Positions 11,528-20,429 of a DNA stretch of 64,000 nucleotides are shown in pieces. The notes below the pieces were generated by a model. The model did no database searches, was not told the DNA's origin, and was given only the letters and a program-made list of their open reading frames with translations. Numbering within the stretch: position 1 is the stretch's first letter; the number at the start of each line of letters is the position of its first letter. The stretch comes from Akkermansiaceae bacterium (GTDB lineage Bacteria > Verrucomicrobiota > Verrucomicrobiia > Verrucomicrobiales > Akkermansiaceae): assembly GCA_022510805.1 (NCBI GenBank), contig JAFLSS010000002.1:21675-85674 (forward strand), given 5' to 3'. The position numbers and the translations under genes are program-made.

Positions 11528-12846
11528 TCGAAGGTGATGCGCGGGTCGAGGTAGGCGACCCAGATATCAGAGAGGAGGTTGCCGAGGATGATCATGAACG
11601 AGCTGAGCAGCAGGGTGCCCATGATGAGCGAGTAGTCCTTGTCCATGAGGGCTTGGTAGCTGAGCATGCCGAAACCCTGAATATCGAACACGCGCTCGAT
11701 GAGGATGGAGCCGCCCACCACGGAGCAGATGACGCTGCCGAGATTGGAGGCTATGGGGATGAAGGAGTTGCGAAACGCGTGCTTCCACACGGCCCTGCGG
11801 TAGGGAACTCCCTTGGATACGGCGGTGCGCATGTAGTCCGCAGAGAGGTTCTCCAGCAGGTTGTTTTTCATCATCATGGTGGTCATGGCCAGCGCCCCCA
11901 CCACATAGCAGGTGAGCGGCAGCACGGTGTGCATGGCAAGATCCGCCAGCTGCTCGCCGAAGCGCATGGTGGAAAAGCCCGGGCTGGTGAGCCCGTAGAG
12001 CGGGAAATACTCCAGCCGCGCCCCCAAGTACACCAGCAGAATGGCCCCCAGGGCAAAGCCCGGTACTGCATAGCCGACAAAGATGAACAGGCTGCTCACG
12101 CTGTCGAAGAGGGTCTTGTGCTTCAGCGCTTTGTATACGCCGAGGGGGATGCTGAGCAGGTAGGCTATCAGCGCGCCGAGGATGCCGAAATAAAAGGAAA
12201 CAGGTAGGCGTGTCGCCATCATTTTGAGCACGGGCTCATTGTATTTGTAAGAGCGCCCCAAGCTGCCCTGCAACAAGCCGTTGAAGGCCTTGCGGCACAT
12301 CACCGCCCGCCAGCGGGTGTGTGCGGCTCGCTCGGCGATGAGCCCCGGGTCTGTGACATAATGCCGCCGCGCCCAGGCTTGCGCGCGCTCCTGGGGGGAC
12401 TCGATCCGCACGCGCCAGCGCTCGCTCTCAAACCACTCCGGCGCGTCAAATAGCGGCTCGCTGCCCTTGCGCCGCACTTCCAGCAACCGGGGCTCGCCGC
12501 CCTTGCCGCTCGTGGTGAGGTAGGCGCTGGCGCCGGGGGAGCTGAACTCTGCCTTCACCACCTCTACCTGGCTGCGCCGCAAGCCAAGCCATTGCAAATA
12601 AGCTTTCCATGTGGGTTCATGCAGGTTGAAGAGCTCCTCAAGCCGCTCCATATCCTCCTCCGCCATGCCGGCGCCTGAGGGGGCGCTGCCGGCTTTATCC
12701 CCCATCAACGCGCCGATGGCTTGCTCCTGCATGATGCGGTCTACCGGGCCGCCGGGGACGAGGCGCGTCAGGCAAAACACAATGAGCGTAACCCCTATCA
12801 AAGTGATAGGAGTCATCAACAACCGCCTGACAATATATGCCCTCAT
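11524..12846 (-). CDS. Peptide ABC transporter permease, YejB-like (insertion between TM1 and the permease core)
   Basis: MRAYIVRRLLMTPITLIGVTLIVFCLTRLVPGGPVD; TAVSKGVPYRRAVWKHAFRNSFIPI; overlaps the YejE-like start by 4 nt. Confidence 0.9.
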   Translation of the reverse strand: MRAYIVRRLLMTPITLIGVTLIVFCLTRLVPGGPVDRIMQEQAIGALMGDKAGSAPSGAGMAEEDMERLEELFNLHEPTWKAYLQWLGLRRSQVEVVKAEFSSPGASAYLTTSGKGGEPRLLEVRRKGSEPLFDAPEWFESERWRVRIESPQERAQAWARRHYVTDPGLIAERAAHTRWRAVMCRKAFNGLLQGSLGRSYKYNEPVLKMMATRLPVSFYFGILGALIAYLLSIPLGVYKALKHKTLFDSVSSLFIFVGYAVPGFALGAILLVYLGARLEYFPLYGLTSPGFSTMRFGEQLADLAMHTVLPLTCYVVGALAMTTMMMKNNLLENLSADYMRTAVSKGVPYRRAVWKHAFRNSFIPIASNLGSVICSVVGGSILIERVFDIQGFGMLSYQALMDKDYSLIMGTLLLSSFMIILGNLLSDIWVAYLDPRITFE

Positions 12847-12884
12847 GTCTCTCGCACTCTCCCTATCCGGGACATACCGCGCTC

Positions 12885-12913
12885 ATTCTACCATGATATC
12901 GCGGGCGATACAA
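12885..12913 (-). promoter_or_regulatory. sigma70-like promoter of the Yej-type operon
   Basis: Reverse strand TTGTAT (12913-12908), 17 bp, TAGAAT (12890-12885); leader ~35-40 nt. Confidence 0.5.
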
Positions 12914-12980
12914 GCATTATTCCGCGCCGCTCTTTTCCGGCGCGCGCGCAGCGAAAACCGGAGAGTTCGTCCGATGGGGC

Positions 12981-13009
12981 TTGACCCGCCCTGTCAAAAC
13001 AGATATAAT
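12981..13009 (+). promoter_or_regulatory. Strong sigma70-like promoter for 13037 ORF
   Basis: TTGACC (12981-12986), 17 bp, TATAAT (13004-13009). Confidence 0.65.
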
Positions 13010-13036
13010 GCCCCGGCTTTTTACTGATTCAACACT

Positions 13037-13381
13037 ATGTCGGACGATATCTACGTAGATTCCAGCGGAAATGAATACCGAAGAATAGGTGGCGGCGGCG
13101 GTGACAGCGGAGGCTGCGGGTTCCTGTTGGCCCTTATCTTTATATTTTTGGCAGTTGGTGTCGGGGCGTATTTTCTCAATGAAGAGGGAATCATCACCAA
13201 CGATCAGGCGGGCTCGCTGGTGTCCTGGACCGGTAAGGGCTGCATTTTCGTCGTGCTGGGAGTGATTGCCATCGGCATTATCTATGCCCTGCTTCAGACG
13301 CTGTGGGAACTCAAATGGGTGTTGATCGTCGCGATTGTCATCGCCAGCATTATCTTGATGGTCGCGGCCTTGTGCGCCTAA
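13037..13381 (+). CDS. Small hypothetical membrane protein, Gly-rich N-terminus
   Basis: MSDDIYVDSSGNEYRRIGGGGGDSGGCGFLLALIFIFLAVGVGAYF...; several hydrophobic segments; preceded by consensus promoter. Confidence 0.65.
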   Translation: MSDDIYVDSSGNEYRRIGGGGGDSGGCGFLLALIFIFLAVGVGAYFLNEEGIITNDQAGSLVSWTGKGCIFVVLGVIAIGIIYALLQTLWELKWVLIVAIVIASIILMVAALCA

Positions 13382-13522
13382 GCGCGGCTTCTCACCGAGA
13401 GGCGGATAACGAGGGGGAAAAACCCGGCCGGGAGGGCGGCACCGGGGCTGGCAGGGCATGGCGGTGTGCCCCATGCTGCGCGGGGGTGAAATTTTGTGCT
13501 GGAAATCGCGGGGCAAGTGGGG

Positions 13523-13528
13523 TATAAT
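13523..13528 (+). promoter_or_regulatory. -10 element of ilvD, implying a very short 5' leader
   Basis: Perfect TATAAT, 9 nt before the ATG at 13538. Confidence 0.5.
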
Positions 13529-13537
13529 ACGCGTGCT

Positions 13538-15205
13538 ATGCTGTCAGATAGAACCAAAAAGGGAGTGGAGCGCGCACCGCATCGTAGCCTGATGCGCGCT
13601 ACGGGCATGTCGGATGCGGATATTGAGAAGCCTTTCATTGCTATTTGTAATTCATTTAACGAGGTCATTCCCGGCCACGTGCATCTCAACAAAGTAGCAG
13701 AATTGATCAAGGAAGAGGTGCGGAAAGCGGGCGGCACACCCATAGAGTTCAACCTCATCGGCGTGTGCGATGGGATTGCCATGGCGCACCAGGGGATGAA
13801 GTTTTCGCTCGCCAGCCGTGAGCTGATCGCTGATAGTGTGGAGACGATGCTCTCGGCGCATGCGTTTGACGCCTGTATCTGCATCCCGAACTGCGACAAG
13901 ATTGTGCCGGGGATGGTGATGGGGGCGCTGCGCTGCAATATCCCCACGATTTTCTGCTCCGGCGGCCCCATGGCCGTAGGCAAGGGCCTGCATGGTGAGG
14001 ATTTGGATCTCAACTGCGTCTTTGAGGCCGTGGCGGCCTACACCGCCGGCAAGATGAGCGCCGAGGAACTGCACCACGTGGAGTGCCACGCCTGCCCGGG
14101 CGCCGGCAGCTGCTCCGGCATGTTCACCGCCAATTCCATGAACTGCCTCTGCGAGGTGCTGGGGCTGGCCCTGCCGGGCAATGGCACCCTGCTGGCCACC
14201 TCTGAGGAGCGCAAGGAGCTCTGGCGTGCGGCGGCTCGCCGCGCGGTGGAGATGGCGAAGCAGGGCGGCCCGCTCCCCCGCGACTTGATCACGCAAGAGG
14301 GGATTGACAATGTGTTCACCTGCGATATGGCCATGGGCGGCTCCTCGAACACGGTGCTGCACACCCTCGCCTTTGCCAATGAGGCCGGCTTGGATTATGA
14401 CCTGAAGCGCATTGATGAGATTTCCCGCCGCACGCCCAATATCTGCAAAGTGGCCCCCAGCTCCCGCTACCACATGCACGATGTGCTGCGGGCAGGGGGG
14501 ATCATGACGATCTTGGCAGAGATCAACAAGATCCCCGGCGCGCTGCATACGGAGGTGCCTACGGTGTCCGGCAAGACCCTGGCAGAGCAGATCGACGGCC
14601 TCTCCACGCAGGATCCCGCCGTCATCCGCACGCTCGACAACGCCTACTCCAAGGACGGCGGCCTGGCCGTGCTGTTCGGCAACGTGGCAGAGCAGGGCGC
14701 CATCGTGAAAAAAGCAGGTGTGCTGCCGGAGATGATGGTGCACCGCGGACCGGCCGTCATCTTTGAAAGCCAAGAGGACGCCTGTGCCGGCATCCTGGCA
14801 GACCGCGTGAAACCGGGGGATGTTGTGGTCATCCGCAACGAAGGACCCAAGGGCGGCCCCGGCATGCAGGAAATGCTGGCGCCCACGAGCTACATCATGG
14901 GCAAAGGTCTCGGCAACAGCGTAGCCCTCATCACCGATGGCCGCTTCTCCGGCGCCACCCATGGCGCGTGCATCGGCCATGTCTCCCCGGAAGCGGCAGA
15001 GGGCGGCCTCATCGGCCTGCTGAAAGATGGGGATATCATCTCCATCAACATCCCCGAGCGCACCATACACGCAGAGCTGAGCGAGGAGGAGATCTCCGCC
15101 CGCCGCGCCGTGTGGCAGCCCACCATGCAGGAAATCCCCAGCCGCTGGCTCAAGCGCTACCGCAAGCTTGCCACCAATGCCAGCAAGGGCGCCGTGCTTC
15201 AATAA
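13538..15205 (+). CDS. ilvD: Dihydroxy-acid dehydratase
   Basis: [60 protein letters not shown]. Confidence 0.95.
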   Translation: MLSDRTKKGVERAPHRSLMRATGMSDADIEKPFIAICNSFNEVIPGHVHLNKVAELIKEEVRKAGGTPIEFNLIGVCDGIAMAHQGMKFSLASRELIADSVETMLSAHAFDACICIPNCDKIVPGMVMGALRCNIPTIFCSGGPMAVGKGLHGEDLDLNCVFEAVAAYTAGKMSAEELHHVECHACPGAGSCSGMFTANSMNCLCEVLGLALPGNGTLLATSEERKELWRAAARRAVEMAKQGGPLPRDLITQEGIDNVFTCDMAMGGSSNTVLHTLAFANEAGLDYDLKRIDEISRRTPNICKVAPSSRYHMHDVLRAGGIMTILAEINKIPGALHTEVPTVSGKTLAEQIDGLSTQDPAVIRTLDNAYSKDGGLAVLFGNVAEQGAIVKKAGVLPEMMVHRGPAVIFESQEDACAGILADRVKPGDVVVIRNEGPKGGPGMQEMLAPTSYIMGKGLGNSVALITDGRFSGATHGACIGHVSPEAAEGGLIGLLKDGDIISINIPERTIHAELSEEEISARRAVWQPTMQEIPSRWLKRYRKLATNASKGAVLQ

Positions 15206-15232
15206 TTCAATAACCCCCATGTGTAACGAGAT

Positions 15233-16732
15233 ATGAGTGACAACAGCTCCACCCAGTCCCCGCCGGCCAAATCCTCCAACCCCATCTTCAACTACTTCTC
15301 TGAGTTCGGGGTTCTCAAGGAGTGCGGCAAAAACTTCTGGCTTACCAACTTCATCCAGTTCTTTGATGGTTTGTCGTACTTCACGCTCATCATCGTCTTC
15401 ACGCTCTTCCTGAAGGAATACTGCGGATTCCGGGATGCGGATGCCCCCTATTGGGTAGGCATGTACACGCTCTTTGTCTCCCTGTTTGTGTTTGCCGTGG
15501 GGTCCATCTGCGATATCATCGGCCTGAAGCGCACCTACCTGGTGGGCTTCTCGCTGCTCATCACCGGGCGTCTTGTGATGGCGCTGGGGTCAGACTTCGG
15601 CAAATTCATAATGGAACTCTCGCAGGATCAATCACGCTACATCGTGATGGCCGGCATCGGCATCATGGCTTTCGGCACGGCCTTCATGAGCCCCTGCATC
15701 ACCACCTCCATCCGCCGATTCACCACCCTGAGGGCACGTCCCACAGGGTTTAATTTTTATTACCTCTTCATGAATATCGGCGCTCTGCTGGCCGGCTTTG
15801 CCATCGTGGATCCCATCCGCGAGCAATGCTCCGGCCCGGAGGGGCTTTATTGGGTGATCAACTTCGGCACCTGCTGCAATGTGATTGCCTTCATCTTCAC
15901 CCGCTTCATCAATGAGGATTTCTACGCGGTGGAGGAGGAGAAGATCTCCCGCGGTCAGGCAGAGCAGCGCCGCCCCCTCCAACTCATCGCCGAGGTGATC
16001 CGCGAGCGGCCGTTCCAGAAGCTGCTGGTCTTCCTTTTCCTCACGCTGGGTGTGCGCCTGGTGTTCACTCTTCAATTCATGATCATGCCGCAGTACTACA
16101 CTCGCACCATCGGTGACGACTTCCAGCTCGGCTTCATGAACTCGCTCAATCCCTTTGTCATCATCTCCGGCCTCATCCTCATCATCCCCATCATCAACAA
16201 ATTCTCCACCGTGAAGTTGATGATCTCCGGCATGTCCATTTCTGCGCTCTCGCTGGTGCTCATGGCCGTGCCGCCGGAGTGGTACTTCATCATCCCGGGC
16301 ATCGAAACCATCAGCCAGGCCTACTTTGTGGCCATCTTCACTCAGATCATCGTCTTTGCCTTCGGCGAGCTGTTGTTCTCCCCCCGCTTCTCGGAGTATG
16401 TGGCGCGCGTGGCGCCCAAGGACAAAGTTGCCTCCTACATGTCCCTGGCGGGTCTGCCCATGTTCATCGCCAAGCCTATCAACGGCGTGGTGGGCGGCCT
16501 GTTGGTGTCCAAACTCTGCTACGATGGCATCGCCGCCAAGATGGACACCGGCCATATCTCCTTCTTCGATTCGCCGGAGTTCATGTGGACCATCTACCTG
16601 ATCATGGCCATCATCTCTCCGCTGGCCATCATCCTCACAAAAGACATGTTCGTCTCCGACCACCCGGAAGAGGACTCCGGGGCTGTGGGTAGTGATGACA
16701 ATACGGACAGCGCCGCCCCGCAAGAAGCATAA
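15233..16732 (+). CDS. MFS transporter, possibly POT-like
   Basis: About 12 hydrophobic segments; GSICDIIGLKRTYLVGFSLLITGR loop typical of MFS. Confidence 0.8.
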   Translation: MSDNSSTQSPPAKSSNPIFNYFSEFGVLKECGKNFWLTNFIQFFDGLSYFTLIIVFTLFLKEYCGFRDADAPYWVGMYTLFVSLFVFAVGSICDIIGLKRTYLVGFSLLITGRLVMALGSDFGKFIMELSQDQSRYIVMAGIGIMAFGTAFMSPCITTSIRRFTTLRARPTGFNFYYLFMNIGALLAGFAIVDPIREQCSGPEGLYWVINFGTCCNVIAFIFTRFINEDFYAVEEEKISRGQAEQRRPLQLIAEVIRERPFQKLLVFLFLTLGVRLVFTLQFMIMPQYYTRTIGDDFQLGFMNSLNPFVIISGLILIIPIINKFSTVKLMISGMSISALSLVLMAVPPEWYFIIPGIETISQAYFVAIFTQIIVFAFGELLFSPRFSEYVARVAPKDKVASYMSLAGLPMFIAKPINGVVGGLLVSKLCYDGIAAKMDTGHISFFDSPEFMWTIYLIMAIISPLAIILTKDMFVSDHPEEDSGAVGSDDNTDSAAPQEA

Positions 16733-16758
16733 CCTCTCTCCTGATATTCAGTACGACT

Positions 16759-17712
16759 ATGAATGATTCATCTTCCCAAGAGATGCCGAAAACCAACTGG
16801 GGCCCCATTATTAAGGACCTGTTCATCCTCATGTGCGTGATGGGCACTATTGGCTTCCTCTGCAAGCTCGCGATGGAGCCTTTCGAAGAAAAAAGCCCCA
16901 CGGATAGCCTCGTTTCCCTCATCCGCAAGGGTGATGTGAAGCTCCAGGATCAACAAGCTTCCGACCAGCATTTCCTCAAGGAACTTAATATCTTGAATGC
17001 AAAAGTTGACCGGGATAAAATGGGGGTGAATATCTCAGACCGCACCGGGCGCACGCCGCTCATGTGGGCTGTATATGCCAACTTCAATAATCCCCAAGAC
17101 GCCCTCAAGGTGGACGCAAAGCGCCTGTACTACGTGTTCTCCCTGCTGAAGGCCCCCAACATTGATATCCACCAGCGGGATATAGACGGCTTCACGGCCA
17201 TGCATTGGGCGGCTTGGAGCGGCCTGCACTACAATCTCACACTCCTTGCTAACGCCGGGGTGGATGTGAATGCTCGTGAGAATGCGGGCTACACGCCTCT
17301 CATGCTCGCCGCGATGCGCGGCAATGCGGACGCTGTGGCCGCGCTGCTGGCGCTGGGGGCGGATGCATCGCAGGAGCGAATCGGCCGCACCGCCGCTGAT
17401 CTGGCTCAGGAGGCGTGTGCAAGCTACGACAAGAACAGCGCTTTCTTCTACTCCCTCATCTACTCCGATGAGCGTGCTGCCAACTATGACCGCACGCTCA
17501 AACTCCTGAAGGCGGGCAAGAGCGACACGCCTGCAATGACGAATGACGAGCTGTACCAAGTCATGCTCAATGCCGTGCAGGAAAGCGAGAAGACCGGCCA
17601 AAAGGCAACTGAGCAAGCCGAAGAGAAGAAGCAGGAGCTCGAGGTAGAGAAGGCCGCTGCCGCGCCGCCTGACACGGATGCCGACCAAGCTCCCTCCGCC
17701 CAGGTTGAGTGA
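16759..17712 (+). CDS. Membrane-anchored ankyrin repeat protein
   Basis: N-terminal TM; GRTPLMWAV, DGFTAMHWAAWSGLHYNLTLLANAGVDVNARENAGYTPLMLAAMRGNADAVAALLALGADAS. Confidence 0.85.
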   Translation: MNDSSSQEMPKTNWGPIIKDLFILMCVMGTIGFLCKLAMEPFEEKSPTDSLVSLIRKGDVKLQDQQASDQHFLKELNILNAKVDRDKMGVNISDRTGRTPLMWAVYANFNNPQDALKVDAKRLYYVFSLLKAPNIDIHQRDIDGFTAMHWAAWSGLHYNLTLLANAGVDVNARENAGYTPLMLAAMRGNADAVAALLALGADASQERIGRTAADLAQEACASYDKNSAFFYSLIYSDERAANYDRTLKLLKAGKSDTPAMTNDELYQVMLNAVQESEKTGQKATEQAEEKKQELEVEKAAAAPPDTDADQAPSAQVE

Positions 17713-17763
17713 GCCCGGCGCGTGCGCTGAGTCGCTATGTTGCTCATTCGCCGATTTCGCTGT

Positions 17764-17800
17764 CGCCCCATCATGCCGAGCATTTCGACCTGATGGGGCG
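17764..17800. terminator. Inverted repeat downstream of the ankyrin gene, possible terminator
   Basis: CGCCCCATCA (17764-17773) / TGATGGGGCG (17791-17800), perfect 10-bp arms, 17-nt loop; only a weak U tract (AATTGTTTA). Confidence 0.35.
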
Positions 17801-17806
17801 AATTGT

Positions 17807-17850
17807 TTAGCAAATATATGCTTGATTTACCCTGCAAAATTTGCTAATAT
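17807..17850 (+). promoter_or_regulatory. abiE promoter with overlapping inverted-repeat operator
   Basis: TTGATT 17822-17827, 17 bp, TAATAT 17845-17850; inverted repeat TTAGCAAAT 17807-17815 / ATTTGCTAA 17839-17847 brackets the -35 and overlaps the -10. Confidence 0.6.
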
Positions 17851-17859
17851 GCCTCTGTC

Positions 17860-18498
17860 ATGCCACAATCCTTGCACCAGATTTTTGGCAACAAACCGGT
17901 AAGTACCGCTTTGCTCAGAAGAGAATTGACAGATTTTCAATCACCTCGTGCACATTTGGCCCTGCTTGTTCGCAGGGGTGAGCTTACCCACCTGCGCCGT
18001 GGACTTTATCTTTGTCGAGAAACAGGACAAAGCATATCCGAAGCTCAGATAGCCAATGAACTTGTATCCCCGTCCTATATATCCTATGAGACGGCTCTCT
18101 CTTGGTTGGGCATCATCCCGGAACATGTTCACACTATTAAATCTGCCTGTCTGGGGCGTAGCCGCAGCTTTGAAAACTCAACAGGACGCTATACATACAC
18201 CCAGTTGCCCTTTGAATATTTTCAACTTGGACAATCTGTGGGATACACCTCAGATGGTGTAGCGTATCAAATTGCGTCAGCAGAAAAAGCACTTTGCGAT
18301 CTTGTGTTGGCCACCCCACATCTGCGCCTTCAGTCTCCCAAAGCAGCCCGCATCTATTTGGAAGACTTCCTTCGCGCGGATGAGGATGAACTCTCCTCTT
18401 TGAATCCGGACTTAATATACACTCTCGCCCTTGCTGCTCACAAGAAGAAAAACGACCTCTTTCACCTTGAAACCACCCTACACCGTGACTATCTTTGA
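17860..18498 (+). CDS. AbiEi-type antitoxin (transcriptional regulator of type IV AbiE TA system)
   Basis: PVSTALLRRELTDFQSPRAHLALLVRRGELTHLRRGLYLC (wHTH); ANELVSPSYISYETALSWLGIIPE; SAEKALCDLV; followed by AbiEii remnant. Confidence 0.8.
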   Translation: MPQSLHQIFGNKPVSTALLRRELTDFQSPRAHLALLVRRGELTHLRRGLYLCRETGQSISEAQIANELVSPSYISYETALSWLGIIPEHVHTIKSACLGRSRSFENSTGRYTYTQLPFEYFQLGQSVGYTSDGVAYQIASAEKALCDLVLATPHLRLQSPKAARIYLEDFLRADEDELSSLNPDLIYTLALAAHKKKNDLFHLETTLHRDYL

Positions 18499-18903
18499 GA
18501 CAATGCTCGCTCAGCGCAAAGTTAGCAGTCAACAAGAGAACTATTAGCTATTAGAGAAATAGTACAACAAATCACACTTGCAGGTCTCGCAAGAAGTGGC
18601 TTTTTTGAGCGCGCCGCTTTCTATGGAGGTACATGCCTCAAGATATTTCATGGACTTCCTCGTTTTTCTGAGGATATGGATTTCTCTCTCATGTCTCAGG
18701 ATAAAGAATTTCAGCTAGAAAACTATTTTGATGGCATTCATGATATATTCCGGTCTATGGGCTTGAATATAGAACTCTCCCGAAAACAGAAAAAGCACAA
18801 TAGTGCCATTCAGTCAGCTTTTCTGAAGAGCGACACAACTCAATATGACCTGAAGTTAGAACGCGGTCGGCTCATCAAGGTGAATTCGCGCTGTGTTTGG
18901 TGA
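18485..18903 (+). pseudogene. AbiEii/AbiGii nucleotidyltransferase toxin remnant, frameshifted near 18537 and truncated at the C-terminus
   Basis: GTG at 18485 reads MTIFETMLAQRKVSSQQE, then frame change to LLAIREIVQQITLAGLARSGFFERAAFYGGTCLKIFHGLPRFSEDMDFSLMSQDKEFQLENYFDGIHDIF... and stops after LKLERGRLIKVNSRCVW. GG-T and D-D active-site motifs retained; C-terminal half absent. Confidence 0.8.
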
Positions 18904-18959
18904 TTTTTGTGGGTACGCAACAGGAGCTGATTATTGGGGAAATCTTGTCCTTTCTAACA

Positions 18960-18998
18960 GACGCTGACCAGGCCCCCTCCGCCCACGTGGAGTGAGCC
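18960..18998 (+). repeat. Second copy of the ankyrin gene 3' tail (DADQAPSAHVE-stop), imperfect direct repeat of 17677..17715
   Basis: 39 bp with 33 identities; all 6 differences fall on codon position 3. Confidence 0.8.
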
Positions 18999-19032
18999 GC
19001 CTAGCCATCAAATCGTAATTCGTAAATCCCTC

Positions 19033-19761
19033 TCACCTGAGCCAGGCGAGGAATTCTTTGTTACCCTCCATGCCGGTGATGGGGGAGTCTGCCACGCCCA
19101 TCCACTCGCGGTGCAGATCTTGTGTCACGAACTCGTGAATTTTGGAGATGGCGCGGTGGTGCAGCTCCGGGTCGCGCACAATGCCGCCGGGGCCGATGTC
19201 CTCCGGCCGGAGTTCAAATTGCGGCTTGATGAGGACGAGCAGGTCACCGCCTTCTTCCAAACAGGAATAGGCGGCCGGCAGGATTTTGGTGAGTGAGATA
19301 AAGGAAACATCGCTCACGATGAGCTGCACTTTCTCGCCGAGGTCATCGGGAGTCATGTAGCGGGCGTTGAATTGCTCCTTGACAATCACGCGCGGGTCGT
19401 TGCGCAGTTTCCACACAAGCTGGTTGGTGCCCACATCCACCGCGTGCACACGCGCGGCGCCGTGCTGAAGCAAGCAGTCGGTGAATCCGCCTGTCGAGGA
19501 GCCGATATCGAGGCACACTTTGTCCTGCGGACTCACCGGAAATGCTTGCAGCGCGCCCTCCAGTTTGAGCCCGCCCCGGCTGACATAGCGGGGCGGGGTT
19601 TTGACGGCGATGGGCAGGTCGCTGTCCACCTTGGTGCCCGGTTTGGTGATGACTTGTCCCTTCACCGATACCTCGCCGGCCAAGATGAGGCGCTGCGCCT
19701 GCTCTCGTGATGCGCACAAACCTGCAGCATGCACCAGTACATCCAATCTCTGCTTGGGCAT
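19033..19761 (-). CDS. tlyA: TlyA family rRNA 2'-O-methyltransferase / hemolysin-like
   Basis: S4 domain RLDVLVHAAGLCASREQAQRLILAGEVSVKG; LDIGSSTGGFTDCLLQHGA; FELRPEDIGPGGIVRD. Confidence 0.9.
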   Translation of the reverse strand: MPKQRLDVLVHAAGLCASREQAQRLILAGEVSVKGQVITKPGTKVDSDLPIAVKTPPRYVSRGGLKLEGALQAFPVSPQDKVCLDIGSSTGGFTDCLLQHGAARVHAVDVGTNQLVWKLRNDPRVIVKEQFNARYMTPDDLGEKVQLIVSDVSFISLTKILPAAYSCLEEGGDLLVLIKPQFELRPEDIGPGGIVRDPELHHRAISKIHEFVTQDLHREWMGVADSPITGMEGNKEFLAWLR

Positions 19762-19790
19762 GGGCGGTCTGTGTGGGTGGGCTACTACTC

Positions 19791-20381
19791 TCAGCGGAGA
19801 ATCAGGGCAGAGGGCACCGGCGGCAGCTCTGTGCTGCCATCCGCCACCGCTACGGGAGCGATGGGCAGGCGGCGCCGCGGACGCGGTGCTGCGGGCTGAG
19901 GTGCAGGTGCCGGAGCCGGGGCTGCCTTGGGGGCAGGAGCCGCCTTGGGGGCCGGGGCAGGGGCAGGGATGACCTTGGGAGCGGGAGCCGGGGCCGGGAT
20001 GACCCTGGGCGCAGGAGCCGGTGCCGGAGCGGGTGCTGCGGGCAGGCGGCGCTGCGGGTGAGTCACGGGCGGCTTGGGCGCTACTGCGACAGGAGGTTGG
20101 GCGGCAGGATGATCCGGCGCCAGCGGGAGACGGCGACCACGCGCAGGGGGTGCGGGAGGCGGCGGAGGTGTCATTGCCGCAGGCTCAGCCACCGGTTTGG
20201 GCGTGGGCTTTGCCAGATGCTCCGGCGAGGTGGGGCGCTTGTAATGGGAGGACGGATTGGGATCCAGGTGGCGCGGGAGCAGGGGGGGATCCCCCAGGCG
20301 CTGCACGCGCACGCCGGAGGAGGCATCCGCATAGCTGGCCAGAGCGCTGACCGTCAAGAGAGGAAGAAGTAGATGACGCAT
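19791..20381 (-). CDS. Secreted Pro/Ala-rich protein
   Basis: Signal peptide MRHLLLPLLTVSALASYADAS; low-complexity PAPAPAP(R/K)VI tracts; three RRLPxAP motifs. Confidence 0.6.
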   Translation of the reverse strand: MRHLLLPLLTVSALASYADASSGVRVQRLGDPPLLPRHLDPNPSSHYKRPTSPEHLAKPTPKPVAEPAAMTPPPPPAPPARGRRLPLAPDHPAAQPPVAVAPKPPVTHPQRRLPAAPAPAPAPAPRVIPAPAPAPKVIPAPAPAPKAAPAPKAAPAPAPAPQPAAPRPRRRLPIAPVAVADGSTELPPVPSALILR

Positions 20382-20429
20382 GGTTGTATGGCGGGTGGGG
20401 TGCGTTTTCATGGATGGGTTGGATGTGTT

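Noticed and set aside
13652-15220. 522-aa minus-strand ORF opposite ilvD and similar long antisense ORFs (683-1786, 2808-3989, 8318-10051, 15632-16723, 27291-28343, 37967-39532, 45820-47736, 57134-58291, 59839-61341)
   Set aside because: All are opposite well-supported genes, with His/Gln/Arg/Gly/Ala-biased shadow composition typical of high-GC third-position codon usage.
18676-18903. Independent 75-aa gene
   Set aside because: It is an internal stretch of the AbiEii homology region; upstream homology continues in the same frame without a start codon, so it is a pseudogene fragment.
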